Assembly (NCBI RefSeq): GCF_042466685.1
Contig: NZ_CP170448.1
Span: forward strand, 1,860,001 to 1,924,000
DNA: 64,000 bases
Origin: Vreelandella sp042466685
GTDB lineage: Bacteria; Pseudomonadota; Gammaproteobacteria; Pseudomonadales; Halomonadaceae
Reading direction: 5' to 3'
Below, one piece after another: positions 1 to 8,546 of the stretch (position 1 is its first letter; each line of letters opens with the position of its first letter). A program made the translations under genes and the position numbers. The notes beneath the pieces are model-generated. The model ran no database searches and had not been told where the DNA came from. It worked only from the letters and a program-made list of their open reading frames with translations.

Positions 1-418
1 GAAAGCGACCGAGCAGCTCACCAGCATGGAGATGATCGGCGTTGATCCGCTGCGTCGTGTGGTAGCCCCGCGCTTATGGGCAGGCTTTGTGTCGCTGCCT
101 ATTCTGACGGTGGGGTTTAGCGTGGTGGGTATCTGGGGGGGATACCTGGTGGGGGTTGAGTGGCTAGGCGTTTTTGAGGGTTCCTACTGGAGCAACATGC
201 AGGCCAGCGTGGCCTTTGTTGATGATATTGGTAACGGCATGATCAAAAGCGCTGTATTTGCCCTGGTGGTGACCTGGATTGCAGTGTTTCAGGGGTTTGA
301 TTTGGTGCCGACTTCTGAAGGTATCTCGCGTGCTACGACACGCACAGTAGTGTATTCGTCCCTGGCAGTTTTGGGGCTTGATTTTGTATTGACCGCCATC
401 ATGTTTGGCGGCCTTTAA
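1..418 (+). CDS. mlaE: MlaE, phospholipid ABC transporter permease (5' truncated by window edge)
   Basis: Permease of the MlaFEDB inner-membrane ABC transporter, which moves phospholipids between the inner membrane and periplasmic MlaC to keep the outer membrane asymmetric. The reading frame is open from base 2, so the start lies outside the window and only about the last 138 residues are present. They include the family's segment ATEQLTSMEMIGVDPLRRVV (ending near codon 20 of the visible part), a long hydrophobic helix just after it, and two further hydrophobic helices ending in the terminal TAIMFGGL. The downstream neighbours mlaD, mlaC and mlaB confirm the identity; mlaF should lie just upstream. 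Confidence 0.93.
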   Translation, partial: KATEQLTSMEMIGVDPLRRVVAPRLWAGFVSLPILTVGFSVVGIWGGYLVGVEWLGVFEGSYWSNMQASVAFVDDIGNGMIKSAVFALVVTWIAVFQGFDLVPTSEGISRATTRTVVYSSLAVLGLDFVLTAIMFGGL

Positions 419-434
419 TGGCTGGAGCAGTTTC

Positions 435-899
435 ATGAAACGCAGTAAAACCATGGAGTTCGGTGTTGGCCTGTTTATGGTGGCAGGTATCCTGGGGCTC
501 GTGTTCCTCGGCTTACGTGTTAGTGGACTGACGTTCTCTGCGCCCTCGCAGTCATTTCAGCTAGAGGCCAACTTTGCCAATATTGGCAGCTTAAAGCCCC
601 GCGCCAGGGTCACTATGGCTGGCGTGACGGTGGGGCGGGTGGAAGCAATCGAGCTGGATACCGAGTGGTTTGATGCGCGGGTTGTGCTAAGTCTGAACAG
701 CGAGCTTGAAGGTCAGCTTTCCAAAGACTCGATCGCCTCTATCCTGACGGCAGGCCTGTTGGGTGAGCAGTACATTGGTCTTAGTGTGGGCGGCGACCCT
801 GAGATGTTGGAAGATGGCGACACCATTCGCGACACCCAGTCGGCGCTGGTGCTGGAAGAACTTATCCAGCAATTTGTGTCCAATATGGCGAGTAACTAG
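435..899 (+). CDS. mlaD: MlaD, MCE-domain subunit of the Mla phospholipid transporter
   Basis: Substrate-binding MCE protein that sits on the periplasmic face of MlaE and forms the hexameric lipid channel. The 154-residue product has one N-terminal membrane helix (about residues 9-30) followed by an MCE domain (about 39-117) with the typical LKPRARVTMAGVTVGRVEAI stretch. An in-frame start exists at 405 inside mlaE, but 435 is preferred: GGAG at 424-427 is well spaced and the protein then begins MKRSKTMEFGVGLF as in the family. Second gene of the mla operon, 16 bases after mlaE. Confidence 0.93.
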   Translation: MKRSKTMEFGVGLFMVAGILGLVFLGLRVSGLTFSAPSQSFQLEANFANIGSLKPRARVTMAGVTVGRVEAIELDTEWFDARVVLSLNSELEGQLSKDSIASILTAGLLGEQYIGLSVGGDPEMLEDGDTIRDTQSALVLEELIQQFVSNMASN

Positions 900-965
900 T
901 GTTTTAAATGGTAGGCACGAATCCAGTGTGATAATGGGCCCAGTGCAATAACGGGTAGGGAGATA

Positions 966-1631
966 ATGGTGATGAATGGAGTGAGCTTGATGTTGGGTCG
1001 TTGGCTCTTGGTGGTAAGCATGGTGGCAGCGTTTATGGTGCCACTGCAGTCTCAGGCGCAGTCGCAGACGCCAGAAGCGATGATTCGCGAGAACGTCGAG
1101 TCGCTGATGGCAGATCTACAGGGGCGTCAGGATTATTATGCCAATAACCTTAACGAGCTCGAGGCGTTAGTGGATAGTAACCTCGATCAAGTAGCAGATT
1201 TTCGCTATATCGGTGCCAGCGTGATGGGCAACTATTTCCGCAACGCTTCTCCGGAGCAGCGCCGTCGTTTTGTGGATGTGTTTCGGCAAACGCTGATTGA
1301 TACCTACGCCCGCGGCTTAGTGACGTTTGATTATGAAGAATTACGAGTGCTGGACTCCCAGCAGGCTCAGCGCTACGACGACCAGGCCAGTGTGGCTATG
1401 GAAGTAGTGGCCAGCAATGGCCAAGTGTACCCCGTAAGCTATAGCCTGAGGCTCTCCGACGGCGAGTGGCGGGTAGTGAATGTGATCGTTAACGGCATTA
1501 ATTTGGGCCTGACGTTCCGCAATCAGTTTGATCAAGCCATGCGTGAAAACAGCCGTGACTATGATGCGGTTATTGACGGCTGGTCGCCTGAAGTGGGCGT
1601 TGAGGAGCTTGAGCAGGGAGGCGATGCGTGA
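966..1631 (+). CDS. mlaC: MlaC, periplasmic phospholipid-binding shuttle
   Basis: Soluble periplasmic carrier that exchanges phospholipids between the outer-membrane MlaA complex and MlaFEDB. The 221-residue product has an N-terminal signal peptide (hydrophobic core about residues 9-27, likely cleavage after the SQA near residue 32) and a Ttg2/MlaC domain over most of the rest. The start is ambiguous: GGGAG at 958-962 is only three bases from ATG 966 but nine from the in-frame ATG at 972, which may be the real start. The stop overlaps the GTG start of mlaB by four bases (GTGA), so translation is probably coupled. Confidence 0.92.
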   Translation: MVMNGVSLMLGRWLLVVSMVAAFMVPLQSQAQSQTPEAMIRENVESLMADLQGRQDYYANNLNELEALVDSNLDQVADFRYIGASVMGNYFRNASPEQRRRFVDVFRQTLIDTYARGLVTFDYEELRVLDSQQAQRYDDQASVAMEVVASNGQVYPVSYSLRLSDGEWRVVNVIVNGINLGLTFRNQFDQAMRENSRDYDAVIDGWSPEVGVEELEQGGDA

Positions 1632-1966
1632 CAGCGCTGTTTTCACGCCCCGGCGTCACGGTGAGTGAAGAAAACGCCACCCTGCTTGTGGCCGGCGATG
1701 TGGAAGTCACCCTGGCGGCCGACTTGGCCGCCAGTGGTGTTAAATGGCTCAAGCAAACCGAACTAACCACGATCAGTTTAGATTTTAGTCGCGTTGAAAA
1801 AGCCAGCAGTGTTGCTATTAGCGTGCTATTTGAATGGCTGCGCATTTGTCGGCAGCGCGGTATTCAGGTTCAATCCATTCTTTTGTCAGCGCCGCTACAC
1901 CGGCTTGCCTCCCTGGCTGAGTTGGATGCTTTGATTGAGCAACCAGCCACTACTCTGGCCGTTTAA
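1628..1966 (+). CDS. mlaB: MlaB, STAS-domain regulatory subunit of the Mla transporter
   Basis: Small cytoplasmic STAS protein that binds the ATPase MlaF and is needed for assembly and activity of the transporter. The 112 residues form one STAS domain; the segment ISLDFSRVEKASSVAISVLF (about residues 49-68) corresponds to the anti-sigma-antagonist-like core with its conserved Asp and Ser. Starts with GTG inside the mlaC stop codon. Last gene of the mla operon; 93 bases separate it from ibaG. Confidence 0.88.
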   Translation: MTALFSRPGVTVSEENATLLVAGDVEVTLAADLAASGVKWLKQTELTTISLDFSRVEKASSVAISVLFEWLRICRQRGIQVQSILLSAPLHRLASLAELDALIEQPATTLAV

Positions 1967-2059
1967 CGCTGCGGCATCGCCAAGCGCACTGCTTTTCTTT
2001 ATTATGTCGACCCAATTACGTTCATTAATAACGATGACCCCAAAGGAGTTCTCTGCGTC

Positions 2060-2311
2060 ATGCAACCCAATGAGGTAAAAGCACTGCTTGAATCCCGTAT
2101 CGACGGATGTCAGTTCCATATCCAGGGTGAAGGCTGTAACTTTCAGGTGATTGCGGTTGGCGATGCCTTTGAAGGTCTCTCTCCGGTCAAACGTCAGCAG
2201 CTTGTTTACGCTGCGCTGAGCGATGAGATCGCCTCGGGTGCCCTCCACGCGATTAGCATCAAAACGTTTACTCCGGCGCAGTGGCAAACTGCACCGGAAA
2301 ACGTTCAATAA
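2060..2311 (+). CDS. ibaG: BolA-family protein IbaG
   Basis: Small BolA-like protein (83 residues) that, with a monothiol glutaredoxin, is thought to bind or deliver [2Fe-2S] clusters; in E. coli ibaG (yrbA) lies between mlaB and murA, as here. The BolA fold spans almost the whole protein, with the conserved C-terminal motif ALHAISIKTFTP carrying the putative His ligand. AAAGGAG at 2041-2047 precedes the ATG by about 12 bases, longer than usual. Ends 10 bases before murA. Confidence 0.9.
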   Translation: MQPNEVKALLESRIDGCQFHIQGEGCNFQVIAVGDAFEGLSPVKRQQLVYAALSDEIASGALHAISIKTFTPAQWQTAPENVQ

Positions 2312-2321
2312 CGGTCGCCCC

Positions 2322-3584
2322 ATGGATAAGTTAATCATTACCGGCAACGGATCGGTAGACGGTGAAGTGTGGGTGAGCGGTGCCAAAAATGCGGCGTTGC
2401 CTATTCTGTGTGCCAGCCTGTTGGCCGATGGCCCCGTGGTGATTGGTAATTTGCCGCACCTGCAGGATATTACCACCACGCTAGAACTGCTTGGCCGCAT
2501 GGGCGTTGAGCCGGTGATGGGCGAGAAGCTGAGTATTCAGTTGGATGGATCCCAGGTTACCCAGTGCCACGCGCCCTATGAGCTGGTTAAAAAAATGCGT
2601 GCCTCCATCCTGGTGCTGGGCCCGCTGCTTGCCCACTTCGGTAAAGCCGATGTGTCGCTGCCCGGCGGTTGCGCCATTGGCTCGCGCCCTGTGGACCTAC
2701 ACATCCGTGGTTTGGAAGCTATGGGGGCGGAGATTCGCGTGGAGGCTGGCTATATCCGCGCGCGGGTCGATGGTCGACTAAAAGGGACGACTATCTACTT
2801 TGATACCGTGACAGTGACCGGAACTGAAAACCTGCTAATGGCGGCCACCTTGGCCGATGGCAAAACCGTTCTGGAAAACGCGGCCCGCGAGCCTGAAATT
2901 GTCGACTTGGCCGAGTGCTTGATCAAAATGGGCGCTAACATCAGCGGCCATGGCACCGACACTATCACCATCGAAGGTGTCGAGAAGCTGCACGGCTGCG
3001 AACACGATGTCATGCCTGACCGTATCGAGACGGGCACTTTTCTGGTTGCCGCGGCGATGACCGGTGGGCGGGTGAAGGTTAAGCGTACCCGCGCCGACAT
3101 CCTGGATGCCGTTATTGCCAAGCTGGAAGAGGCGGGTGCCGAAGTCACCAGTGGCGATGACTGGATTGCCCTGGACATGCACGGTAAACGCCCTAAGGCG
3201 GTCAATATTCGCACCGCGCCCTATCCGGCGTTTCCTACCGATATGCAGGCGCAGTTCGTGGCCATGAATGCCGTGGCGGTGGGGCACTCTCGGGTGGTCG
3301 AGACCATTTTCGAAAACCGCTTTATGCACGTTCAAGAGCTCAACCGCATGGGCGCCAATATCGTGCTGGAGGGTAATACCGCCTTGATCGAGGGGGTCGA
3401 GAAGCTTTCCGGTGCGCCGGTAATGGCCACCGACCTGCGCGCGTCTGCTTCGCTGGTGATTGCGGCCATGATGGCCGAGGGCGAAACCCTGGTGGATCGT
3501 ATCTATCACATTGACCGTGGCTACGAGTGTATCGAAGAGAAACTGCAGCTGCTGGGTGCGCGTATTCGCCGTATACCCGGCTAA
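2322..3584 (+). CDS. murA: UDP-N-acetylglucosamine 1-carboxyvinyltransferase MurA
   Basis: First committed enzyme of peptidoglycan synthesis: transfers enolpyruvate from PEP to UDP-GlcNAc in the cytoplasm; the target of fosfomycin. The product is 420 residues from ATG 2322 (MDKLIITGNG), about the usual family length. The catalytic loop is visible as GGCAIGSRPVDLH with the active-site Cys at about residue 117, so the fosfomycin-sensitive Cys form is present. The frame is open upstream to 2223, but that part overlaps ibaG and has no family character. Followed by hisG after 43 bases. Confidence 0.97.
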   Translation: MDKLIITGNGSVDGEVWVSGAKNAALPILCASLLADGPVVIGNLPHLQDITTTLELLGRMGVEPVMGEKLSIQLDGSQVTQCHAPYELVKKMRASILVLGPLLAHFGKADVSLPGGCAIGSRPVDLHIRGLEAMGAEIRVEAGYIRARVDGRLKGTTIYFDTVTVTGTENLLMAATLADGKTVLENAAREPEIVDLAECLIKMGANISGHGTDTITIEGVEKLHGCEHDVMPDRIETGTFLVAAAMTGGRVKVKRTRADILDAVIAKLEEAGAEVTSGDDWIALDMHGKRPKAVNIRTAPYPAFPTDMQAQFVAMNAVAVGHSRVVETIFENRFMHVQELNRMGANIVLEGNTALIEGVEKLSGAPVMATDLRASASLVIAAMMAEGETLVDRIYHIDRGYECIEEKLQLLGARIRRIPG

Positions 3585-3627
3585 GTTATGCTATGAATCC
3601 CTGCATTCGAATAACGACGGGCCAACG

Positions 3628-4281
3628 ATGAGTAAGCAACTGATTTTAGCCCTCTCAAAGGGCCGTATTCTGGAAGAGACACTGCCGCTGCTAGCCGATG
3701 CGGGGATTTCGCCTGCCGAGGATCTAAGTAAAAGTCGCAAGCTGCTATTTGACACCAATTTGCCTGACGTGAAATTGGTGATTATCCGTGCCACCGACGT
3801 TCCCACCTACGTTCAGCTGGGGGCGGCCGATGTCGGTATCGCAGGTAAAGATGTGCTGCTTGAGCACGGTGCCGAAGGGCTTTATGAGCCGCTGGATTTG
3901 GAGATTGCCCGCTGCAAGTTGATGACCGCGGGCGTGACCGGCGAGCTGCCGGCCCGCGCCCGGCGTCGGGTGGCGACGAAATTTGTTAACGTGGCGCGAC
4001 GCTATTACGCCGAGCAGGGCATCCAGGCCGAGGTAATCAAGCTCTATGGTGCTATGGAGCTGGCGCCGTTAATGAACCTGGCCGATGAGATTGTCGATAT
4101 CGTCGATACCGGCAATACCCTGCGGGCAAATGGCATGGAGCCGCGTGAGCTTATTGCCCATATCAGCACCCGGCTGGTGGTGAATAAAGCCGCCATGACC
4201 ATGAAGCATGAGCGCATTAAGCCGCTACTCGACCGCTTGGACAGTGCGGTCAAAAAGCGTCAGACCCAGCTTGCCGAATGA
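3628..4281 (+). CDS. hisG: ATP phosphoribosyltransferase HisG, short form
   Basis: First enzyme of histidine synthesis: condenses ATP and PRPP. At 217 residues this is the short form, lacking the C-terminal regulatory (ACT-like) domain of about 80 residues; short HisG proteins need the paralogue HisZ for activity and feedback control. The PRPP-binding segment EIVDIVDTGNTLRANGME is clear near residues 152-169. Start at ATG 3628 gives the family N-terminus MSKQLILALSKGRI; the longer frame from 3511 runs inside murA. hisD follows after 13 bases. No hisZ lies in this window. Confidence 0.95.
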   Translation: MSKQLILALSKGRILEETLPLLADAGISPAEDLSKSRKLLFDTNLPDVKLVIIRATDVPTYVQLGAADVGIAGKDVLLEHGAEGLYEPLDLEIARCKLMTAGVTGELPARARRRVATKFVNVARRYYAEQGIQAEVIKLYGAMELAPLMNLADEIVDIVDTGNTLRANGMEPRELIAHISTRLVVNKAAMTMKHERIKPLLDRLDSAVKKRQTQLAE

Positions 4282-4294
4282 TGTGAGGTGACCC

Positions 4295-5617
4295 ATGAGT
4301 GAACGCCAACAGACGACTGCTACGATTTCACGCCTATCGACAAGCGATGCTGCCTTTCACCACCGGCTTGATGAGTTGTTGGATTGGGAGGGGGTGTCTG
4401 ATAAAGCAGTACAAGCGCGGGTAGAAGAGATTCTTGCCAGCGTAAAGCAGCACGGCGATGCGGCGGTCGTGGAAGCCACTAATCGCTTTGACCGGCTTTC
4501 TGTTACTTCCATGGGCGAACTGACGTTAACGCCCGAACAGTTGGAGAGAGCCTTTAATAACTTGCCTGCTCAGCAGCGCGAGGCACTCTCCAGTGCCGCC
4601 GAGCGGATTAAGCGCTACCACGAGCGTCAAAAGCCTAATTCCTGGCAATATGAAGAGGCGGACGGCACGGTGCTGGGGCAGAAAGTCACCCCGCTGGATC
4701 GCGCCGGTATTTATGTTCCGGGGGGTAAAGCGGCTTACCCCTCCTCGGTGTTAATGAATGCAATCCCTGCCCATGTGGCCGGTGTGCGCGAAATCGTTAT
4801 GGTCGTGCCTACGCCGGACGGCGTGCTCAATGAGCTGGTGTTGGCTGCAGCTCATTTGGCGGGTGTCGACTATGTGTTCACGATTGGCGGCGCCCAGGCG
4901 GTCGCAGCGCTTGCTTACGGCACTGAAAGTGTACCCCGGGTCGATAAAATTGTCGGTCCTGGCAATATTTATGTGGCCACGGCTAAGCGTGCGGTATTTG
5001 GTCAGGTGGGCATTGATATGATTGCCGGGCCTTCGGAAATTATGGTGGTTTCCGATGGGTTGACCGACCCCGATTGGCTGGCGATGGATCTATTCTCTCA
5101 GGCCGAGCATGACGAAGATGCCCAGGCGATCCTGGTAAGCTGGGATGCTGAGCACTTAGATGCCATCGAGGCGGCGATTGAAAAGCTGCTGCCGAGCTTG
5201 GAGCGTGAAGCGATTGTGCGTGAATCTCTGCGCCGACGTGGCGCCTTGGTGCTCTGTCAGGACGCCCAAGAAGCCATTACGCTGATTAACCGGATTGCTC
5301 CTGAACACCTGGAGCTCTCCGTCGCCGCCCCCGATACATGGTTAGACGATATTCGCCATGCCGGGGCCATCTTCATGGGGCGTTACACCGCCGAGGCGCT
5401 GGGTGATTACTGTGCTGGGCCGAATCACGTGCTGCCTACCTCTGGCACGGCGCGCTTCTCTTCGCCGCTGGGCGTTTACGACTTCCAGAAGCGCTCTTCG
5501 ATTATTCACTGCTCCGCAGACGGCGCTTCAGAGCTGGGTAAAATCGCCTCGGTATTGGCACGGGGGGAGTCACTAACGGCTCACGCCCGTTCAGCGGAGT
5601 ACCGGATCCGCGGCTGA
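4295..5617 (+). CDS. hisD: Histidinol dehydrogenase HisD
   Basis: Zn-dependent, NAD-linked enzyme that oxidises L-histidinol to L-histidine, the last two steps of the pathway. 440 residues, normal length. Visible motifs include YVPGGKAAYPSSVLMNAIPA, the segment PGNIYVATAKRAVFG, the QAEHDEDAQA zinc/catalytic region, IAPEHLEL and AGPNHVLPTSG. A GAGGTG ribosome binding site precedes ATG 4295. Probably cotranscribed with murA and hisG. In Pseudomonas the next gene is hisC, as I recall; here the region instead goes straight to a convergent protease gene. Confidence 0.96.
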   Translation: MSERQQTTATISRLSTSDAAFHHRLDELLDWEGVSDKAVQARVEEILASVKQHGDAAVVEATNRFDRLSVTSMGELTLTPEQLERAFNNLPAQQREALSSAAERIKRYHERQKPNSWQYEEADGTVLGQKVTPLDRAGIYVPGGKAAYPSSVLMNAIPAHVAGVREIVMVVPTPDGVLNELVLAAAHLAGVDYVFTIGGAQAVAALAYGTESVPRVDKIVGPGNIYVATAKRAVFGQVGIDMIAGPSEIMVVSDGLTDPDWLAMDLFSQAEHDEDAQAILVSWDAEHLDAIEAAIEKLLPSLEREAIVRESLRRRGALVLCQDAQEAITLINRIAPEHLELSVAAPDTWLDDIRHAGAIFMGRYTAEALGDYCAGPNHVLPTSGTARFSSPLGVYDFQKRSSIIHCSADGASELGKIASVLARGESLTAHARSAEYRIRG

Positions 5618-5647
5618 TACAGCGATACTGATACATACAGGGCCACT

Positions 5648-5684
5648 CCAGCGTGCTCATATTGCAAACTATGAGTCGCGCTGG
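5648..5684. terminator. Hairpin between convergent hisD and algW
   Basis: CCAGCG (5648-5653) and CTCATA (5656-5661) pair with TATGAG (5670-5675) and CGCTGG (5679-5684) around a small internal loop. It lies in the 51-base gap of two convergent genes and touches the last codons of algW. There is no clear T-tract, so it may be a weak or factor-assisted terminator. Confidence 0.4.
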
Positions 5685-6934
5685 CCGGGGGTCTCTTGAT
5701 TGATAGGGATGGTCGGTAGCGGGCGTTCTCCCACTTCCAGCGTCATTTCCATCCGCTCACCACTGCGCACAATGGTTAGCGGTAGTGACGTGCCGGGCGG
5801 GATTGAGGCAATTTCGCTCATCGTCGAACGGGCATCCAAAATCGGCTGACCATCGACGGCAAGGAGTACGTCTCCGGGTTCCAGGCCTGCTTTTGCGGCG
5901 GGGCCGCCGCTGACTACGCCGGCGACGATCACCCCTTGTGGTGTCTGCAGCCCAAAAGAAGCCGCCAGTTCACGTGATAGCGCCTGCGCTTCAATACCCA
6001 GCCAGCCACGAATGACGCGCCCTTGAGTGACCAGCTCATCCAGAATGCTGTGAGCAAGGTTGGCGGGAATGGCAAAGCCAATGCCCTGGGAGCCGCCGGA
6101 GCGCGAGAAAATCGCCGTATTGATTCCCACCATGGCGCCTTCGGGGTTGACCAGTGCGCCACCTGAATTGCCTGGATTGATGGCGGCATCAGTTTGAATA
6201 AAGTCTTCGTAGGCGTTTAACCCTAAATGATTTCGCCCGGTGGCACTAATGATGCCCATGGTGACCGTCTGGCCGACGCCAAAAGGGTTGCCAATCGCGA
6301 GCGCTACATCGCCTACAGCTACGTCGGCTGAGTCTGTCAGTTCAATAACCGGCAAGTCGTCCAGGTTGATTCTCAGGACGGCCAAATCGCTTTCAGGGTC
6401 TGTGCCGATCACCTCTGCAATGGTTTCGCGTCCGTCACGTAGGGCGACCTGGATTTCATCAGCGCCGTTGATGACGTGGTGATTGGTCAGTACGTAGCCG
6501 TCCTCGCTGACAATAACGCCAGAGCCCAGGCTTGAGAGCATGCGTTGATGGGTTGTAGCGTCATCTCCCTGGCTATCAAAAAATTGCTGAAAAAATGGAT
6601 CTGACATCAGTGGGTGCTGGTCGCGCTCAACGATGCGGGATGAGTAAATATTTACCACCGCCGGCGCGGCTTGCTCCACTGCCTGAGCATAGCTGACGGG
6701 GCCTTTGTTCCGGGAAAGCGGCGCTGCCTGATGAATTTCAGGCGCAGGGCGGTTAGGGTTGGGCTCTACCACTGCTGGCGTCGTCGAGATGACCGGCGCG
6801 GCGACTTGGGGGGCTTGAGGCGACGAGTCACGAAACGGGTTGGGCAGCTGCTCGGGGAGTGCGAAGAGAATCACCACCGCGAGCAGCACGCCAGTGATAA
6901 CAGGCCATAAATAAGGCAGCACGTAGCGTCGCAT
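5669..6934 (-). CDS. algW: DegS/AlgW-type periplasmic serine protease with one PDZ domain
   Basis: HtrA-family protease anchored in the inner membrane. DegS/AlgW proteins sense misfolded outer-membrane proteins through the PDZ domain and make the first cut in the anti-sigma factor (RseA/MucA), releasing the envelope-stress sigma factor. 421 residues: membrane anchor about 7-27, a Pro/Ala-rich linker to about residue 80, a trypsin-like domain with catalytic triad His153 (NHHVIN), Asp183 (ESDLAV) and Ser257 (GNSGGA), then one PDZ domain (about 310-400). The single PDZ and uncleaved anchor separate it from DegP/DegQ. The linker makes it longer than E. coli DegS (about 355 residues). The substrate here is inferred. 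Confidence 0.88.
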   Translation of the reverse strand: MRRYVLPYLWPVITGVLLAVVILFALPEQLPNPFRDSSPQAPQVAAPVISTTPAVVEPNPNRPAPEIHQAAPLSRNKGPVSYAQAVEQAAPAVVNIYSSRIVERDQHPLMSDPFFQQFFDSQGDDATTHQRMLSSLGSGVIVSEDGYVLTNHHVINGADEIQVALRDGRETIAEVIGTDPESDLAVLRINLDDLPVIELTDSADVAVGDVALAIGNPFGVGQTVTMGIISATGRNHLGLNAYEDFIQTDAAINPGNSGGALVNPEGAMVGINTAIFSRSGGSQGIGFAIPANLAHSILDELVTQGRVIRGWLGIEAQALSRELAASFGLQTPQGVIVAGVVSGGPAAKAGLEPGDVLLAVDGQPILDARSTMSEIASIPPGTSLPLTIVRSGERMEMTLEVGERPLPTIPINQETPGQRDS

Positions 6935-7062
6935 GCGATCAATTCCTTAACGGGTCGGTCTCACTGTTCGCGATAAAAAGCAGCGAGTTTTACAATGGTT
7001 TTATGGTAACACTTTCTTAGCAAGTACCTCACGGGTGCAGTTCAATCAATCAAGGGTGCAAT

Positions 7063-7824
7063 ATGATTCATCGTGACCAATTAGTGGCAGCCTGTGACCA
7101 TCAGTTGCGTGCGACAGAGTTTAAAGATTTTACCATTAATGGTTTACAGGTAGCGGGTAGCGAGCAGGTTAAGCGCGTCATGACAGGCGTTACTGCCTGT
7201 CAGGCACTACTGGATGAAGCCGTTGCCTGGCAGGCTGATATGGTGCTGGTGCATCACGGCTACTTTTGGAAAAACGAGCCCGTGGCGATTACCGGCATGA
7301 AGCAGAGGCGGATTAAAACCCTGCTGGAAAATGGAATCAGCCTGCTAGCCTATCATCTGCCTCTGGATGCTCATGCTGAGATGGGAAACAACGCGGAACT
7401 GGCCAGACGTCTTGGCTGGAAGGTAGAGGGGTGTATTGATGGCGAATTGGGGGAGGGGCTGCTGTGGTCAGGGCGTTTGCCGCAGCCGCATTCGATCAAT
7501 GAGCTGGGGGCGCAAATAGCGCAAACCTTGCAGCGTGAACCTTTGGTTATTGAAGCCCCGCAGGTAGGCGCTATTGAGCGCATCGCCTGGTGCACCGGTG
7601 GTGCGCAGGACATGATCACTGACGCCTTTGATGCTGGTGCGCAGGTTTTTGTTTCAGGTGAAATATCCGAAAGGACGACTCACTTGGCGCGAGAAATGGG
7701 GATTCACTATATCGCCGCAGGGCATCATGCCACCGAGCGCTATGGGGTTCAGGCGCTGGGCGAGTGGCTAAGTGATGAGTACGGCGTTGAGCACCGCTTT
7801 GTGGATATTGATAACCCGGCATAA
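7063..7824 (+). CDS. Nif3-like dinuclear metal centre protein (YbgI family)
   Basis: Conserved protein of the NIF3/DUF34 family (E. coli YbgI), which forms a toroidal hexamer with a dinuclear metal site; its physiological reaction is not settled (a GTP cyclohydrolase I type 2 label is often applied automatically). 253 residues, normal length. Metal-binding motifs are visible: VLVHHGYFWKNE (about 60-71), LLAYHLPLDAH and the C-terminal AAGHHATERYG. Divergent from algW with a 128-base spacer, convergent with the YhcB-like gene. Confidence 0.9.
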   Translation: MIHRDQLVAACDHQLRATEFKDFTINGLQVAGSEQVKRVMTGVTACQALLDEAVAWQADMVLVHHGYFWKNEPVAITGMKQRRIKTLLENGISLLAYHLPLDAHAEMGNNAELARRLGWKVEGCIDGELGEGLLWSGRLPQPHSINELGAQIAQTLQREPLVIEAPQVGAIERIAWCTGGAQDMITDAFDAGAQVFVSGEISERTTHLAREMGIHYIAAGHHATERYGVQALGEWLSDEYGVEHRFVDIDNPA

Positions 7825-7879
7825 CGCTGTCAGTACCCTGAAAGGCAGCTAGCGTATGCCGGGGGCAGTCATATGTCGT

Positions 7880-8338
7880 TTAGTAGCGTGGAGGCTGGGG
7901 CGCTGTTGCCTCTTTGCCCTTCAAGCCAAAGTCTTCCGACAGCGTGCCGCCTTTGCCATCCGCGTAGTCGCGGGGCATGGCAGGGGTGCTGGCGTCCGTC
8001 GCTGTCTGCTGCTCTCGCGTTGAATCGATGCCCGACAGATCAAGGCTAGGCTGAATAGCAGCGTCGCGAATATCCCACTCCGCGGCGTCCTCTTTGAGCT
8101 GAAGCTCTAGCTGGTTAGCTTCATCGCGGATATTGCTTAGACGTTGATAAATACCCGTTAAATGACTGCCAACGCTGCTCTTCATCTCGGCAATCTGGTG
8201 TTCGCGTTCGAGCAGCTTTTGGCGCATGGAAGCAGCCTCGCGCTGACCTTTGCTTAAGAGGCGAAAAGCGACCGCCCCAACGATCAGGCCGACGATAAAA
8301 CCGATTATGGCAAACGTTAATGGTGAGCTCGCGTCCAC
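7880..8338 (-). CDS. YhcB/ZapG-like DUF1043 membrane protein
   Basis: Inner-membrane protein with a single N-terminal helix (about residues 7-26, rich in Gly and Ile) and a cytoplasmic coiled coil (about 35-85) with the family's signature SVGSHLTGIYQRLSNIRDEA. The E. coli homologue YhcB influences cell-envelope biogenesis and division. The C-terminal third is low complexity. 152 residues, starting with GTG at 8338 behind AGGGAGAAC. It sits divergently beside zapE, the same neighbourhood as in E. coli, where yhcB, zapE and the degQ/degS genes cluster. Confidence 0.82.
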   Translation of the reverse strand: MDASSPLTFAIIGFIVGLIVGAVAFRLLSKGQREAASMRQKLLEREHQIAEMKSSVGSHLTGIYQRLSNIRDEANQLELQLKEDAAEWDIRDAAIQPSLDLSGIDSTREQQTATDASTPAMPRDYADGKGGTLSEDFGLKGKEATAPQPPRY

Positions 8339-8473
8339 AGTGTTCTCCCTGGCGCCTTGAATATAACAGTTAGGCTGCTTTAGCTAGCAGCTTAAGAATC
8401 GAACAGGCTGCCATTATAGGCGTCACTCAGCCGGTTGGGTCAATCCGCTCATGCGCTTAGATGTCTCTACAGG

Positions 8474-8479
8474 TATAAT
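8474..8479 (+). promoter_or_regulatory. Candidate -10 element upstream of zapE
   Basis: A perfect TATAAT at 8474-8479 lies 67 bases upstream of the chosen zapE start. No good -35 hexamer is found at 16-18 bases, so the promoter assignment is tentative. Confidence 0.35.
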
Positions 8480-8546
8480 CACACCCTTCTTGAGGTTGCC
8501 AGTGGTTGAGCTGGCTGCTGCCTTACATGCTGTAGGAGGCGAGTGC

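Noticed and set aside
2223..2321. N-terminal extension of MurA (and similar extensions of HisG, FtsZ, LpoA, RNase E, ComEC)
   Set aside because: The added codons lie in a neighbouring gene or leader, lack ribosome sites and are outside the family domain.
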